NCBI RefSeq assembly: GCF_000317595.1
Contig: NZ_AEJC01000620.1
Location: forward strand, 1 to 35,276
DNA: 35,276 nucleotides
Direction: 5' to 3'
Source of the DNA: Streptomyces ipomoeae 91-03
GTDB lineage: Bacteria; Actinomycetota; Actinomycetes; Streptomycetales; Streptomycetaceae
Part shown: in pieces, positions 1 to 10,100 of the stretch
How the letters are laid out: each line of letters begins with the position of its first letter
How positions within the stretch are numbered: the stretch's first letter is position 1
Program-made: the position numbers and the translations under genes
Notes under the pieces: generated by a model
The model's database searches: none
What the model was told of the DNA's origin: nothing
What the model saw: the letters and a program-made list of their open reading frames with translations, nothing else

Positions 1-133
1 CCCCGGCCAGCCGACCATTGGCACCGTTCGCCACCCGCTTATCCACACCTGTGCAAGCCGCGCCGACCACCAGCACTCCGCCAGCCCTTCCCCGCCGACC
101 CGCCTGGCCCCCGCCCCTTCCGGAGAACCGCCC
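1..133. other. Intergenic region upstream of mobC; possible oriT
   Basis: No gene is visible. oriT usually lies just upstream of mobC in this kind of module, so the nick site may be here. A short region around 20-58 is less G/C-biased than its surroundings, but I found no clear inverted repeat that would fix the site. This is inference from position only. Confidence 0.25.
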
Positions 134-859
134 GTGACACACGCCCCGCACAACTCCGACCACACTCCCGACGAGCCGCTGCCGCTGACGAAGTCCCCTA
201 CTCTGATGGGGCGTTTGCGGCAGGCGTTCGGAGGGGCTGCCCCTGGCGGAGCCAGTAGTACCCCGAGTCCGACTCAAGGGCGGACTTCGGGGATCTCCGC
301 CCCGGGGATGGCGGAGACGGTCCAGCGCCAGGGGGCGCTGGACCAGAGGGTCGCAGCCGAGGGCGGCTCCGACCTGGACACACTCCATGCCGTCCAGCGA
401 GCCGTCCTGCGCCCCGCAGACAGCGCAGCCATCGCCACCGGCGAGCCTGCCGTGCAGAACGCGCAGCCCACGATCCGCCGCTTCACCGGCACCAAGCGCA
501 ACGACCGTGTCGGCCCACTGCGCTTCACCAGCGACCAGCGAGCCCGTCTCCAGGAGGCCGCTGCCGAGCACGGCTACAAGGGCGACTCCGGCTTCGCCGC
601 CGACATCGTCCTCGCCTTCATCACCGGCCGGTTCACCGCCAACCTGCCCCTGTCCGAGGACCGCCGCCGCACCCACCACTTCCGTGTTCAGGTTCTGCGT
701 CAGCTCAACCGGATCGGCGTCAACGTCAACCAGATCGCCCGCGCCCTCAACAGCAACCACACCCCACCCGACATACGCCAGCGCCTTACCGAACTCCACC
801 ACCTGCTGGAGCTGATCGCCGAGGCCCTCCGCCAGCCCGCCGACCCAGAGGAGGTCTGA
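134..859 (+). CDS. mobC: MobC-like relaxosome accessory protein
   Basis: The 241-aa protein has a disordered Ser/Pro/Thr-rich N-terminal third. A C-terminal MobC-type region (about residues 120-235) includes the family-typical stretch LNRIGVNVNQIARALN. MobC proteins bind oriT and help the relaxase open the DNA strand for conjugative mobilisation. The GTG start at 134 is chosen because GGAG lies about 8 nt upstream. The gene ends 4 nt before the relaxase gene, the usual mobC-relaxase arrangement, so the two are probably co-transcribed. The long N-terminal tail is not part of the family core. The family assignment is from motif reading and the exact subfamily is not determined. Confidence 0.85.
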   Translation: MTHAPHNSDHTPDEPLPLTKSPTLMGRLRQAFGGAAPGGASSTPSPTQGRTSGISAPGMAETVQRQGALDQRVAAEGGSDLDTLHAVQRAVLRPADSAAIATGEPAVQNAQPTIRRFTGTKRNDRVGPLRFTSDQRARLQEAAAEHGYKGDSGFAADIVLAFITGRFTANLPLSEDRRRTHHFRVQVLRQLNRIGVNVNQIARALNSNHTPPDIRQRLTELHHLLELIAEALRQPADPEEV

Positions 860-863
860 CAGC

Positions 864-2597
864 GTGATCGCCGCCATCAAGCCCGCCGGGACCAACACCC
901 GTGGCCTGCTCGCCTACCTCTACGGCCGCGGAACCCACGACGAGCACTTCGACCCGCACATCGTGGCCGGCTTCGCGATGCTCGGCATGCCCGACCCCGG
1001 CCGCGACGAGAACGCCACCCTCACCGAGCTCGCCCGCTACCTCGACGAGCCGGTCTCCTTGCGCAACAGCGAGTTCGGCAAGCCGGTCACCGACCACGTC
1101 TGGCACTGCCCCGTCCGCGCCGCACCCGAGGACCGCTACCTCTCCGACACCGAGTGGGCCGAGATCGCCCAGAGCATCGTCCAGGCCGCCGGCATCGCCC
1201 CGGCCGGGGACGACCTGGCCTGCCGCTGGATCGCCGTACGCCACGCCGACGACCACATCCACATCCTCGCCACCACCGTCCGCGAAGACGGACGCCGCCC
1301 CAAACTCCACGACAGCGGCATCCGCGTCGGCGACGCCTGCCGAGAGATCGAGAAGGACTACGGGCTGCGCCGCCTGAAGAAGGGCGACCGCACCAGCGCC
1401 CGCCGCCCCACCCAGGCCGAGATGCACAAGGCCGAACGCCTCGGCTGGGAACAGCCCAGCCCCGCCTGGCTCCAGGACCGCATCCGCGCCGCCATCCCCC
1501 ACGTGACAGGCGCCGAGGAATTCATCGCCTACCTCGAAGCCAGCGGCATCGAGGTCCAGGTCCGCCGCGGCCCATCAGGAGACCTCCTCGGCTACGCCGT
1601 CGGCCGCCCCGGCGACGTCAACGAGGCCGGCGAGCAGATCTACCACCCCGGAAGCAAGATCTCCCCCAACCTCTCCCTGCCCAAAATCAAGGCCCGCCTC
1701 GAATCCAGCCGCCCCGAAGAACACCCCACCGCCCGCCGCAACCACCCCAGCACCCCCTGGCACCAAGCCACCGATGCCCTCGACACCCTCCACACCGGCC
1801 TCGCCGACCTCGCCGACCTCGCCGACGACACCCACGCCCAGGCCCACATCACCGCCCTCGGAGAACTGCTCGAAGCCACCGCCCAGAAGGCCCCCGCCCA
1901 TCTGCGCGCCGAACTCCAAGCCGCCTCCAAGGCGTTCGCCAGGGCCCAGCGGTCCCAGATCCGGGCCGAAGACCGAGCCGCCCACGCCCTGCGCACCGCG
2001 GCACGCGACATCGTCCACACCGCCACCGGCCCCGACGGCAGCGCCCTGGCCGCCCTGGTCGCAGCCCTGGTCTGGGCCGCCATCGTCGCCGGGCGCTGGC
2101 ACGAAGCGAAGAACCACGCCCACCAGGCCGACGCCGCCCGACAGGCCGTCCAGCACCTCCAGACAGCCGCAGACCGCGCCCTCGCCCCGACGCTCGCCGA
2201 ACTCACAGCCCGCCCGCCCAGGAAGGAAGCACGCCTCGTTCTGGCCAGCGACGTACGAGCAGCCGTCCCCGACCACGCCGAGCGAATCCTCGCCGACCCT
2301 GCCTGGCCCGCGCTCGCCACCGTCCTCGCCGACGCCGAAGCCCGCGGCCACCAACCCCACCAACTCCTCAAGGAAGCCGCCGCCCAACGCGAGCTGACCA
2401 CCGCCCGCCAACCCGCCCGCGTCCTCATCACCCGCATCCAACACACCGGCCGAAACCCAGCACCCAACCGCCGGGCCGAAGCCGCCCGCCTGCAGACGAC
2501 CACGGCAGGCTCGATCCCCACTCAGCAGACCGGAAACAGTCGGCCCCCCTCGGCGGCTCCATCGCCTACCGAACAGCAGCACCGACAGCGCCGATAG
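864..2597 (+). CDS. Relaxase / mobilisation nuclease
   Basis: The 577-aa protein has an N-terminal relaxase domain of the relaxase/mobilisation nuclease family (about residues 1-220). Candidate catalytic tyrosines are Y18 and Y20 (LLAYLYG). The metal-binding histidine motif is RHADDHIH at residues 126-133, motif III of these enzymes. Relaxases nick oriT, stay covalently attached to the 5' end and carry the strand into the recipient. The C-terminal half is Ala/Arg-rich and helical, with one hydrophobic stretch (LAALVAALVWAAIVAG, about residue 395) that could touch a membrane. The last 32 nt overlap the convergent gene on the other strand, so one of the two 3' ends may have been rearranged. No coupling protein or type IV channel gene is in the window, so this portion looks mobilisable rather than self-transmissible. 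Confidence 0.9.
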   Translation: MIAAIKPAGTNTRGLLAYLYGRGTHDEHFDPHIVAGFAMLGMPDPGRDENATLTELARYLDEPVSLRNSEFGKPVTDHVWHCPVRAAPEDRYLSDTEWAEIAQSIVQAAGIAPAGDDLACRWIAVRHADDHIHILATTVREDGRRPKLHDSGIRVGDACREIEKDYGLRRLKKGDRTSARRPTQAEMHKAERLGWEQPSPAWLQDRIRAAIPHVTGAEEFIAYLEASGIEVQVRRGPSGDLLGYAVGRPGDVNEAGEQIYHPGSKISPNLSLPKIKARLESSRPEEHPTARRNHPSTPWHQATDALDTLHTGLADLADLADDTHAQAHITALGELLEATAQKAPAHLRAELQAASKAFARAQRSQIRAEDRAAHALRTAARDIVHTATGPDGSALAALVAALVWAAIVAGRWHEAKNHAHQADAARQAVQHLQTAADRALAPTLAELTARPPRKEARLVLASDVRAAVPDHAERILADPAWPALATVLADAEARGHQPHQLLKEAAAQRELTTARQPARVLITRIQHTGRNPAPNRRAEAARLQTTTAGSIPTQQTGNSRPPSAAPSPTEQQHRQRR

Positions 2598-3709
2598 ACA
2601 CCGTCAGAACCGCAGGGGGTTGCGTTCCTCCGGGATCGGAGGAACGCACGACGCTTTCCCGGATCACGCTATCGCTGGCACGCAGAGCCGCCGTCAGTTC
2701 TCCTCGCAGCTCGTCCGGGAGGATCCCAGCACCGAGGGCGCAGGCGCGCACCAGCGCGCGACAGTCCTGCACTTGCCGGTCCGTGGCGATCTCGGTGAAC
2801 AGAGGGTGAGTCAAGTTCTCGCGGGCAGCGTAGCCGTCCTGGGCGTCCGTCGTCCTGCGGTGGAGGTCCTCGACGATGCGGCGCGCGGCGAGCGCCCCGG
2901 CGGAACCGATCGCGTCGAGGACTGTAAGGCCGAGCCGGGTGTCGAAGACGGTCATCCCGGGTTCGGTCTTCCGTCCAAGGTAGGCCGTCACCAGGTCTGC
3001 CAGGTGGCCGTCAATCGGCTGCCCGGCGTCTCGGCGGCATAGAACGGTCAGGCATGCCGTGACGGCTTGCTCCCACGCATCGCCGGGCATCGTGTCGGCA
3101 AGGAGGACAGCTGCCCACGCGGTATCACCCGCAGCGAGGGCGGCGAGTACGGCGACCTGTCGACCGTCGAGCATCCGCTTTCCGATGCCATGGTGGGCTT
3201 CGATGTGCGCCAGCGCCTCGGCCCATCGCCCCTCGGTGGTGAGCGTGCGCGAGCCGTCGGCGAGCAGGACGCGCCACAGCCACGCGCGAACCTCCTGGCG
3301 GTCTTCACCGGTCGCAGTGAGGTCCGCGGGTACGTTGACGCCCTCGAACCGGGCGGCTGTGCCCGCCTCGACGGCCCTCATCGGCGTGGCCGGCGCGGAT
3401 CTGGAGGCGAGCGAGATTGACGACCGGTTCCAGTCCTCGGATCGCGCTCATGCCGGGGAGGGGGCAGGCGTGGAGGTAGGCGGCGGCGTGCTGGTGGCAC
3501 ATCTCGCGCGCGAGATCGGGAAGGCCGAGGTCGGAGGCGATGAGCGCCGCCTGGTTGTAGACGGCCGATGCACGCCCCTGATCGGTCGCTTCCACCGCAG
3601 TGTCAGCCAGATCGACGAGCGCCCTTACGCGTTCAGGCAGGGGCAGGCAGGCGGGGCGGAATCGGGCGACGAGCGGGAGGCGCTGGGCTGTGGGGCCGTG
3701 CGGGTCCAT
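2566..3709 (-). pseudogene. Frameshifted helical repeat protein beside the lanthipeptide genes
   Basis: Two reading frames together look like one gene of roughly 380-400 aa. The N-terminal part (3709 down to about 3370) starts MDPHGPTAQRL and has TPR-like helices. The C-terminal part (about 3381 down to 2566) starts inside the first part in another frame. The break is near 3365-3385, at GHADEG in frame one and AGTAARFEG in frame two, and a few linking codons also seem missing. I recognise the protein as an actinobacterial hypothetical of helical repeats; its function is unknown. It follows the FxLD methyltransferase after a 90-bp gap that contains a hairpin, so it was probably a separate unit or only weakly co-transcribed. 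A sequencing error cannot be excluded. Confidence 0.6.
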
Positions 3710-3745
3710 GGATCCCCCGGGGTCGAGAGTGAGGACTGCTGAAGC

Positions 3746-3782
3746 GACGGTGCCCGCCAGCCGTGTGCCGACGGGCGCCGTC
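3746..3782 (-). terminator. Hairpin after the FxLD methyltransferase gene
   Basis: GACGGTGCCCG (3746-3756) pairs with CGGGCGCCGTC (3772-3782) with one mismatch across 11 bp. It lies 17 nt past the stop codon of the methyltransferase gene on the minus strand. There is no T-run, which is common for Streptomyces terminators. It probably marks the end of the lanthipeptide operon. Confidence 0.5.
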
Positions 3783-3798
3783 TGCTACGCGTGGGGCG

Positions 3799-5880
3799 TC
3801 ATCGCCAGCCGACGACGATGCGGTTCAGCGGCGTGTCGAGGGCGAAGAGACCCGGGCGCTGCTCGATCTGGGGGACGTCGAGGTGCTGGATCTCGAACAT
3901 GGCCTCACGGCCTCGGTACTCCCTGTTCCAGATACGGATAGCGTCGGCGACCTTGGCGGCCAGCTCGTCGCTGCCGGGGCCGTGGCCGATGACGCCGAAC
4001 TCCCAGAGCCTGTCGCCCTCGGGGGTCTTCTCCTTCGACACGCGCCGGGCGAGGTAGGTGACAGCACCCTTGTCGACAACCGCAGTCGACGAGGGGTAGG
4101 GGTCCTCCGTGAGTAGCGTGCCCTTGGCGCTCTGGGGGAACAGCATCCGGATCAGACCAGAAGGGAGGGAGCAGGTGACGAACAGTTCCATCCACTCGGG
4201 CGACTCCATGGCGCGAACCGTCATGCCGGTCCACTCCTCAGTGCGCGGCTGGTCGACTACGCCCGCGAGGGCATCGGCGTCGATGCTGAGTCCGGCGGGG
4301 GCCTGAAGTCGTACGGCGCCGTCGGTGCTGAGCGGGATCACTCGGCGGTCGTCGTCGGCGATGCCCCGCCGAAGCGGCATGAAGGTGTTCATCTCGCTGC
4401 CGAGGGAGACCCACCGGCCGTCACGCTGCTCGTAGGCGATGGAGCGGGACACCGTGCCCTTGAGGCGCTGGGGGACGAGGAGTCGGCCGCCGGGGGCGAG
4501 CTGCTGCAGCCAGGCGTGCGGCACGCCGTGCGCGCCCACAGTGGCGATGATCCGGTCGTACGGCGCTCCTTCGGCGTAGCCAAGTGCCCCGTCGCGGGTC
4601 ACGGCCTTGACGCTGGTGATCCCGGCGGCGGCGAGGTGAGCGCGGGCACCCTCCACGAGGTCGTCGTCGACGTCGAGGGTGGTCACGTGTCCGCCCTCGC
4701 CGACCAGGTGGGCGAGGAGACCGGCGTTGTAACCGGTGCCGGCGCCGAGTTCGAGGATGCGCTCGCCGGGCTGGGCGTCGAGTTGGTCCAGCATGAGGGC
4801 GACGACGCCCGGCTGGGACGCGCAGGAGATCGATGTGCCGTCGGTGTCGTACTTGATGTGCACCGGTGCGTTGGCGTAGGCGTCTTCGAGGGACGCGTCG
4901 GGCACGAACACGTGGCGGGGGACGGTCCGCAACGCGGTCTCGACGGCGGGCGTGCGGGCGTGTCCGTCCGCGCGGAGCTGGTTGACCAGGGCGTTGCGGA
5001 GGCGCTCGGCGTCCGCCGTGGGGGTGGTGATCGTGTCGGTGTTCACCGCGCTGACGCTATCGGTGTCGGTCGTTGCCTCGGTGGGCGACTCAGTGTGGTC
5101 ACTCGTTCCCATGACTACCTCTCGTGCGATGTGGGAAAGGGCGCTTTGGTCGTCCCGGAGGAGACCGGCGCGGTTGGCGTGGAAGATCACGTGGTGGGCG
5201 ATGATGGCTCGCAGGCCACGGGTGAGGGCGCCGCGGGATGCGAGGTCGGCGAGCGTGGCGCCGGCCCGTTCGAAGGCGGTCACCCATTCCTCGTGAGCGT
5301 GGAGTGGGCCACCCGGGCGGCAGAGGCTGTGGGCGTCGGCGGTCATGAGCTTGCGCATGGCCGGAGCCAGTTCGGCGGCTCGTTCGGGCTGTTGTGGGGC
5401 GATTGCTGGTCGAAGGGCCGCGACCTTCGCCCATACGTCGCCCTGTTCGAACCAGTCGAGTCCAGCACCGCGCATCATGACGCTCGCCAGCAGGACGGCT
5501 GTCTCCCGGCGTCCCAGGTGCATCGGGCTCGGCCGGTAGGTGAGCAGGTGGCGGGAATCGCTGTGGAACAGTTCGTGGGCTGCGTCCATGGCCTCCGGGC
5601 CTCCGAACGTGTCGGTCTCGGGCTCGTAGACGCAGGGCAGGCACGACACGGCCACGCCGTCGCCGATGAGATCGCTCAGGAGCGACTCAATGGCGGGTGA
5701 GGGCTTGTCGGCGAGGTAACGCAGCGGCCAGGGCTGCTTGTTCATGAACCACCAGTCGGTGAGCTGCCCGTCGGCCGCGGCCTCGATCAGGGTGGGGCCG
5801 AGGCGTTCGGCGATGGTGCGCTGGGAAATCTCGCGGTCGACGAAGGTGATGTTGTGCTGCTGCCAGCGGTCGGGAGGCAT
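3799..5880 (-). CDS. FxLD-system fusion: thiopeptide-type domain plus isoaspartate O-methyltransferase
   Basis: This 693-aa two-domain protein belongs to the methyltransferase, FxLD system family. Residues 1-255 are a thiopeptide-type bacteriocin biosynthesis domain (starts DRWQQHNITFVD; contains WWFMNKQPWPLRY), the fold also found at the C-terminus of LanB. A Thr/Ser-rich linker (256-290) follows. The protein-L-isoaspartate O-methyltransferase-like domain is at about 291-520, with ISCASQPGVVALML (351-364) and SAM motif I ILELGAGTG (375-383). The remaining C-terminal region is family-specific. Related lanthipeptide enzymes methylate an Asp of the modified peptide, which cyclises to aspartimide and can give isoaspartate; that reaction is inferred here. 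The gene starts 21 nt after lanC, with GAAGGA as ribosome site, and closes the operon. Confidence 0.88.
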   Translation of the reverse strand: MPPDRWQQHNITFVDREISQRTIAERLGPTLIEAAADGQLTDWWFMNKQPWPLRYLADKPSPAIESLLSDLIGDGVAVSCLPCVYEPETDTFGGPEAMDAAHELFHSDSRHLLTYRPSPMHLGRRETAVLLASVMMRGAGLDWFEQGDVWAKVAALRPAIAPQQPERAAELAPAMRKLMTADAHSLCRPGGPLHAHEEWVTAFERAGATLADLASRGALTRGLRAIIAHHVIFHANRAGLLRDDQSALSHIAREVVMGTSDHTESPTEATTDTDSVSAVNTDTITTPTADAERLRNALVNQLRADGHARTPAVETALRTVPRHVFVPDASLEDAYANAPVHIKYDTDGTSISCASQPGVVALMLDQLDAQPGERILELGAGTGYNAGLLAHLVGEGGHVTTLDVDDDLVEGARAHLAAAGITSVKAVTRDGALGYAEGAPYDRIIATVGAHGVPHAWLQQLAPGGRLLVPQRLKGTVSRSIAYEQRDGRWVSLGSEMNTFMPLRRGIADDDRRVIPLSTDGAVRLQAPAGLSIDADALAGVVDQPRTEEWTGMTVRAMESPEWMELFVTCSLPSGLIRMLFPQSAKGTLLTEDPYPSSTAVVDKGAVTYLARRVSKEKTPEGDRLWEFGVIGHGPGSDELAAKVADAIRIWNREYRGREAMFEIQHLDVPQIEQRPGLFALDTPLNRIVVGWR

Positions 5881-5901
5881 TGAGGTCCTTCGGTTGAGGG
5901 A

Positions 5902-7176
5902 TCAAGCGATGAGGAGGCATGCGTCCCAGGCGGACTGGGGTGGGGCGGCGGTGCTGGGTGCGAGGAGGGCCAGGGCTATGCCGGCGGCGCCGTCGAGTAG
6001 GCCGGGGCCGCCTTTCTCGTCCTGGATGAGCGTCGTGGCCATGAGTTCGGGGTCGGTGCCCGGTGGGATGACCGCAGTCAGGAGGGCCGGGATCGCGGCG
6101 TGGAGTTTCTCTGCGGTCGAGGGGTGGGCGTCTTCGGCCGTGCGTGCGGCAGCGTGGGCGATGCCGGAGAAGCCGTGGCAGAAGCCTTTGTCCGTCGTGG
6201 CCTTCAGCTGCTCGGGATCGGTGAGGGCGGCCACGAGTGCGTTCTCCGCGTCGATCTGGCGGCGGGTGTCGCCGAGGGCCAGCGCGGCAAGTTGCTGGGC
6301 GCGGGCGAGACTGGCGGTGCCGTAGCACCAGGATGGCCGCCGGGGCGCGGACGGGGCGAGACGCCCGCTTCGCAGCTCTGTCTGAGTGACCCAATACGGC
6401 CAGACCGGTCCGCCGCCGGTTTCCTCCTTCCAGCGGTCCAGCCAGGCCAGGATGATGCGCAGTGCTGCATGGTGCCCATCGGTGACGGAGCTGTTTCGAG
6501 CGGCAAGGGCCAAGAGCGCGAGCACGCCGCCGATGCCGTGGGCTATACCGGTGTTGGCGTGACCGCCGGGGAATCGGTCGTCCGGGCTGCCCGAGGGCCC
6601 GGTCTCCGCCCACCAGCCCGGCAGGCTCTCGCCGTGGTGGGTGATCGGTTCGGTGAGGCGCACACAGTAGTCGAGAACGGCGCGCGTCGTGGAGCTGCCG
6701 GGGCTTCGGCGCAGTAGGTAGGCGCCGTATCCGGTGAGGCCCCGGATGGCGTCGAACTCGGCGAGCTGCGGCAGGCGTCCGGCGTCGATGCGGCGGTGTG
6801 CCGCGTCGAGACGGCGTCCGACGTCGACTGCGATCTGGGCGTCCATCGCGTCGAGGGCGCGCTGGTAGGAGCCGGGCAGGTGGTCGGCGGCACAGGACAG
6901 GGCGTGGGCGAAGGCAGGCACTCCGTAGAAGGGGTGACTGTCTGGGCCGCTGGTGAGCGGCTGCCGGGAGGCGGCGGCGAGCCAGTCGTGGGCGCGGTGC
7001 CACGGGCCGAGGTCGTTCGCGGCCGACTCGATGTGCAGGAGCGCGATGCCGGGCGGGCCGTAAGCGAGATGCTGCCGGTCCCAGGACAGCGTCCTGGAGC
7101 CGAGGGGCAAGGTGTCGGGGCCGGCGAGTTGGGCGGCGATGGCGTCGACCAGGCCGAGCGCGGGGTGCGCGTTCAC
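5902..7176 (-). CDS. LanC-like lanthipeptide cyclase
   Basis: The 424-aa protein is LanC-like. Zinc ligands are C284 (WCYG), C333 and H334 (CHG), and the conserved catalytic-site histidine is H213 in GIAHGIGG. LanC enzymes use Zn to activate Cys thiols and add them to dehydrated Ser/Thr, forming lanthionine rings; the substrate here should be the peptide at 10343-10522. The start is GTG at 7176, not the longer frame. It overlaps the lanB stop by 4 nt (GTGA), has AAGGGGAG about 7 nt upstream, and yields a normal family length. Translation is therefore probably coupled to LanB, fitting a dehydratase-cyclase complex. Confidence 0.92.
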   Translation of the reverse strand: MNAHPALGLVDAIAAQLAGPDTLPLGSRTLSWDRQHLAYGPPGIALLHIESAANDLGPWHRAHDWLAAASRQPLTSGPDSHPFYGVPAFAHALSCAADHLPGSYQRALDAMDAQIAVDVGRRLDAAHRRIDAGRLPQLAEFDAIRGLTGYGAYLLRRSPGSSTTRAVLDYCVRLTEPITHHGESLPGWWAETGPSGSPDDRFPGGHANTGIAHGIGGVLALLALAARNSSVTDGHHAALRIILAWLDRWKEETGGGPVWPYWVTQTELRSGRLAPSAPRRPSWCYGTASLARAQQLAALALGDTRRQIDAENALVAALTDPEQLKATTDKGFCHGFSGIAHAAARTAEDAHPSTAEKLHAAIPALLTAVIPPGTDPELMATTLIQDEKGGPGLLDGAAGIALALLAPSTAAPPQSAWDACLLIA

Positions 7177-10100
7177 GCGGCACTCCCCTTGGTGCGGGCG
7201 GTCCAGGCCAGGGCGGCGGCGCGCGCCAGGAAGAGGCACACCTCTTCCTCCGGGAAATTCACGGCGACGTGGCGCACGAAGTGGACATGCAGCAGGGAGC
7301 TCAGGACGTCGTCGAGGGCGATGCCCTGGGTGTCCGGGCCGGGCAGGTGCGGCCGGTACGCGGCAAGCGCCGTATCCCGGTCAGTCCATCCGGACACGAT
7401 GGCGTCTCCGCCCGGGACACTGCGCAAGGCCGACCAGTCGTCGCTCGGGTCGGCGAGCCGTACGGCGTCGGTGAACTGCGGGCGTGGAACGGGCACGGGT
7501 GCGGTCGGCGTGACATGGTCGATCAGCCACTGCATTCCAGCCTCGGTGGTGCCGAGGAACGCGGAGGCGATGGCGACCGTGTGGGCCGCCACCAGCGTGC
7601 GCTGGCCCGGACGGTGTGGCTGGGCAAGTTGGGCCAGGACGGCGCGCGAGTCCGCCCGGAATACCTCCTCGGCCGCCTCCCATGCGGTGCCGGAGCCCCA
7701 GCGGCCCATCTCACGGTAGGAGGTGGGATAGCGCAGATCGGCCAGCAGGCCGATGCTTCGTAGCTCGTCGGCCCAGGCGCTCACCGTTCGGGCCGTGTCG
7801 GCGAAGGCTTCCGGGTCGGGGAGGTCGATGCGTACGCGGAGGTGCTGGTCCGGGTCACGGAAGCGGATGAACCACCACGGCGGGTTGCCGAGCTGTTCGA
7901 GTAGGCCGGGCAAGTGCCGGGAGAGCAAGACGTCTTGGCGGCGGGGATCGCCGTACAGGGCGGCCAGAAGAACCGAGGCAGCGGCAGGCGTCTGCCTCTG
8001 GGCCGCAGACAGGGCACGGGCCCGGCTGGGGGCCGGCAGTGGCGGCCATGCCGACGGCCCGGTTGCTTTGAGGGGCACTACGACCTCGTGGGCTCGCCCA
8101 CCGCACCAGCCGTACGCCTCCGGTTCCGGGGCCTCGACGAGCACGGCCAGGCGCGAATGGTCGAGGTGCCGACGCAGGAGTGCACGGTGGCCGGCCTCGC
8201 CGAGGTCGAAGAAGAGGCGCCGGTCGTCCTCTACGAGGTAGACGCGGCGCGGCAGCCTCCGGCGGGCACGCCAGTCGCTGAGCGCGGCGTCCCACTCGGC
8301 CTGAGGGCGGGCATGGCCGGGCAGTTCGGACGCTTCCAGCCGCCAGCGTGCCGGGGCCAGCACGGTCCGGCCGTACCGCAGACGTGGAAGGAACGGCATG
8401 GCCGCTGCGGCGCCCCAGTCGAAGACGGTGACCTGCGCGCACTGGGCGCGGGACAGTTCGGTGAGGAACCGCACCAGCGGCGGGGTGTGGGTGCGCAGGT
8501 TCAGCGCGTGCATCCCGACGGCCTCGACGCGGTGTCCGCGCTCGGGGGCGGCGAGGTACATGCGGCGGCCGTCGCACCCCACAGCCAAGTCCTCCGGGGT
8601 GAGGACGGTGTCCTGCGGGACGCGGTGCTCCTGGAAGCTGATCACGGTGGGTAAGACCTGTGGGGAGCGGGTGATGTGGGTGCTCTCGGGGAGCAGGGGC
8701 GGGAAAGAGAGCTGCGCGGGCACGGTGTTGCCGTCTGCGGCCGGGAGGTCGGAAAGCTCCGCGACCAGGGCCTCCCGGTCGGTGGGGGTTAGCACGCTGA
8801 GGAATCGGCCCGTGGAGACGCCGGCACCACGGGACACGCTCGCGACCTCCAGCCGGAAGTGCCCGCGCTGCACCTCCTCCAGGCTGGCCGCGTGCACCCG
8901 TACGCCGATCTCCAAGTGCGGCGGCAGCCGGAGCTCGTCGGGACCCACGTCCAGGGCCTCGATCTGTTCGTCCGTGAGGATCACTTCGTCACGGCCGTCG
9001 AGCGCGGCGGCCTGAGCCAGCCGTACGAGCGCGTCATCGCGAGCGGAGACGCGGGGCCTGCGTGCGCTGGCCGGAGCGCCTGGGTAGCCGTCGGGATAGC
9101 CGGTGCCGCTGTCCGCCACGGTCTCCGCGAGCGGCACCATCGTGCCGATGCCGTACCGCTCGTAGAACCGCTGGTGGTACTCGTTCCAGGCGGCGGTCCC
9201 GTACGGGCGAATACTCACGCGGGTCAGGATGAGAGCGGCGCGCTCGATCTCTCGGGCGACCGCTTCCGGCAGAACGATCTGCGCGTCCAGGCGGAGATCG
9301 AGCGCGACGGGGTGGCGACGCAGGCCAGGGACGAGGTCTCGCATCCGCGCCGCGACGCTGTCCCGGCCGCCGTGCGTGGCACACTCCTCCAGGCCTGCCC
9401 GGACCGCGTGGAGTTCGCGTACGGTCTCCGCGACCGGAGCGAGGCTTCCAGCGTCGATCCCGTCGAGTTGGCCCACCAGATACCCGAGGGCGTCGGTCTC
9501 GGTGCTCGGAGCATGCAGGCCCGTGATCAGCACCCGCCGCCGGATCAACTCCGCCAGCAGCTGACGCGCCCTCTCAGGACCGGCCGCGGGGAACTCTGCC
9601 TGGAGCTTGTCCACCAGGGTGCTGAACCGGATCGGCAGTCGGGTCGCGGCAATGGTCGCGCGCACCGGTTCGGTCAGGGTCAAGGACGCCTCGACCGCGC
9701 GAGTCCGGTCGTCCTGGACGTCGGGCTGGAACGGCACGATGAGCCGGTCTCCCCGGTACGTCACGGTGTTGTTGACGACGACGGGCAGTCGTTCGAGGAG
9801 GTCCGGACACAACTCCAACCGCTCGACCACAGCAGCCAGCCACTCTGCCCCCGCGCGGCCGACGGCCACGTGCTCCTCACCCCAGTCAGCCCGCGCGTGC
9901 GGGCCGAACTCCGCGGTGGCCACGCCGGCGAACAGGCCGAAGGGCGTCGCCCGGTGCTGGGCCCGCAGCAGGTAGCGGGCGACGGACAGCGCCGCGCGCT
10001 GCACATCACGGAGGGCAGGATGCTCGTCCGTACACAGGGCCCGTACCTGCGCGGCCAGGACCGGGCTGGAGTGCTGGAGTGCCTCGGCGACATCCTTATC

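Noticed and set aside
1154..2809. 551-aa Arg/Pro-rich plus-strand frame inside the relaxase gene
   Set aside because: It is a shadow frame with extreme composition and no domain; the relaxase frame has clear motifs.
4516..5700. 394-aa plus-strand frame opposite the FxLD methyltransferase
   Set aside because: No recognisable domain; it mirrors the real gene.
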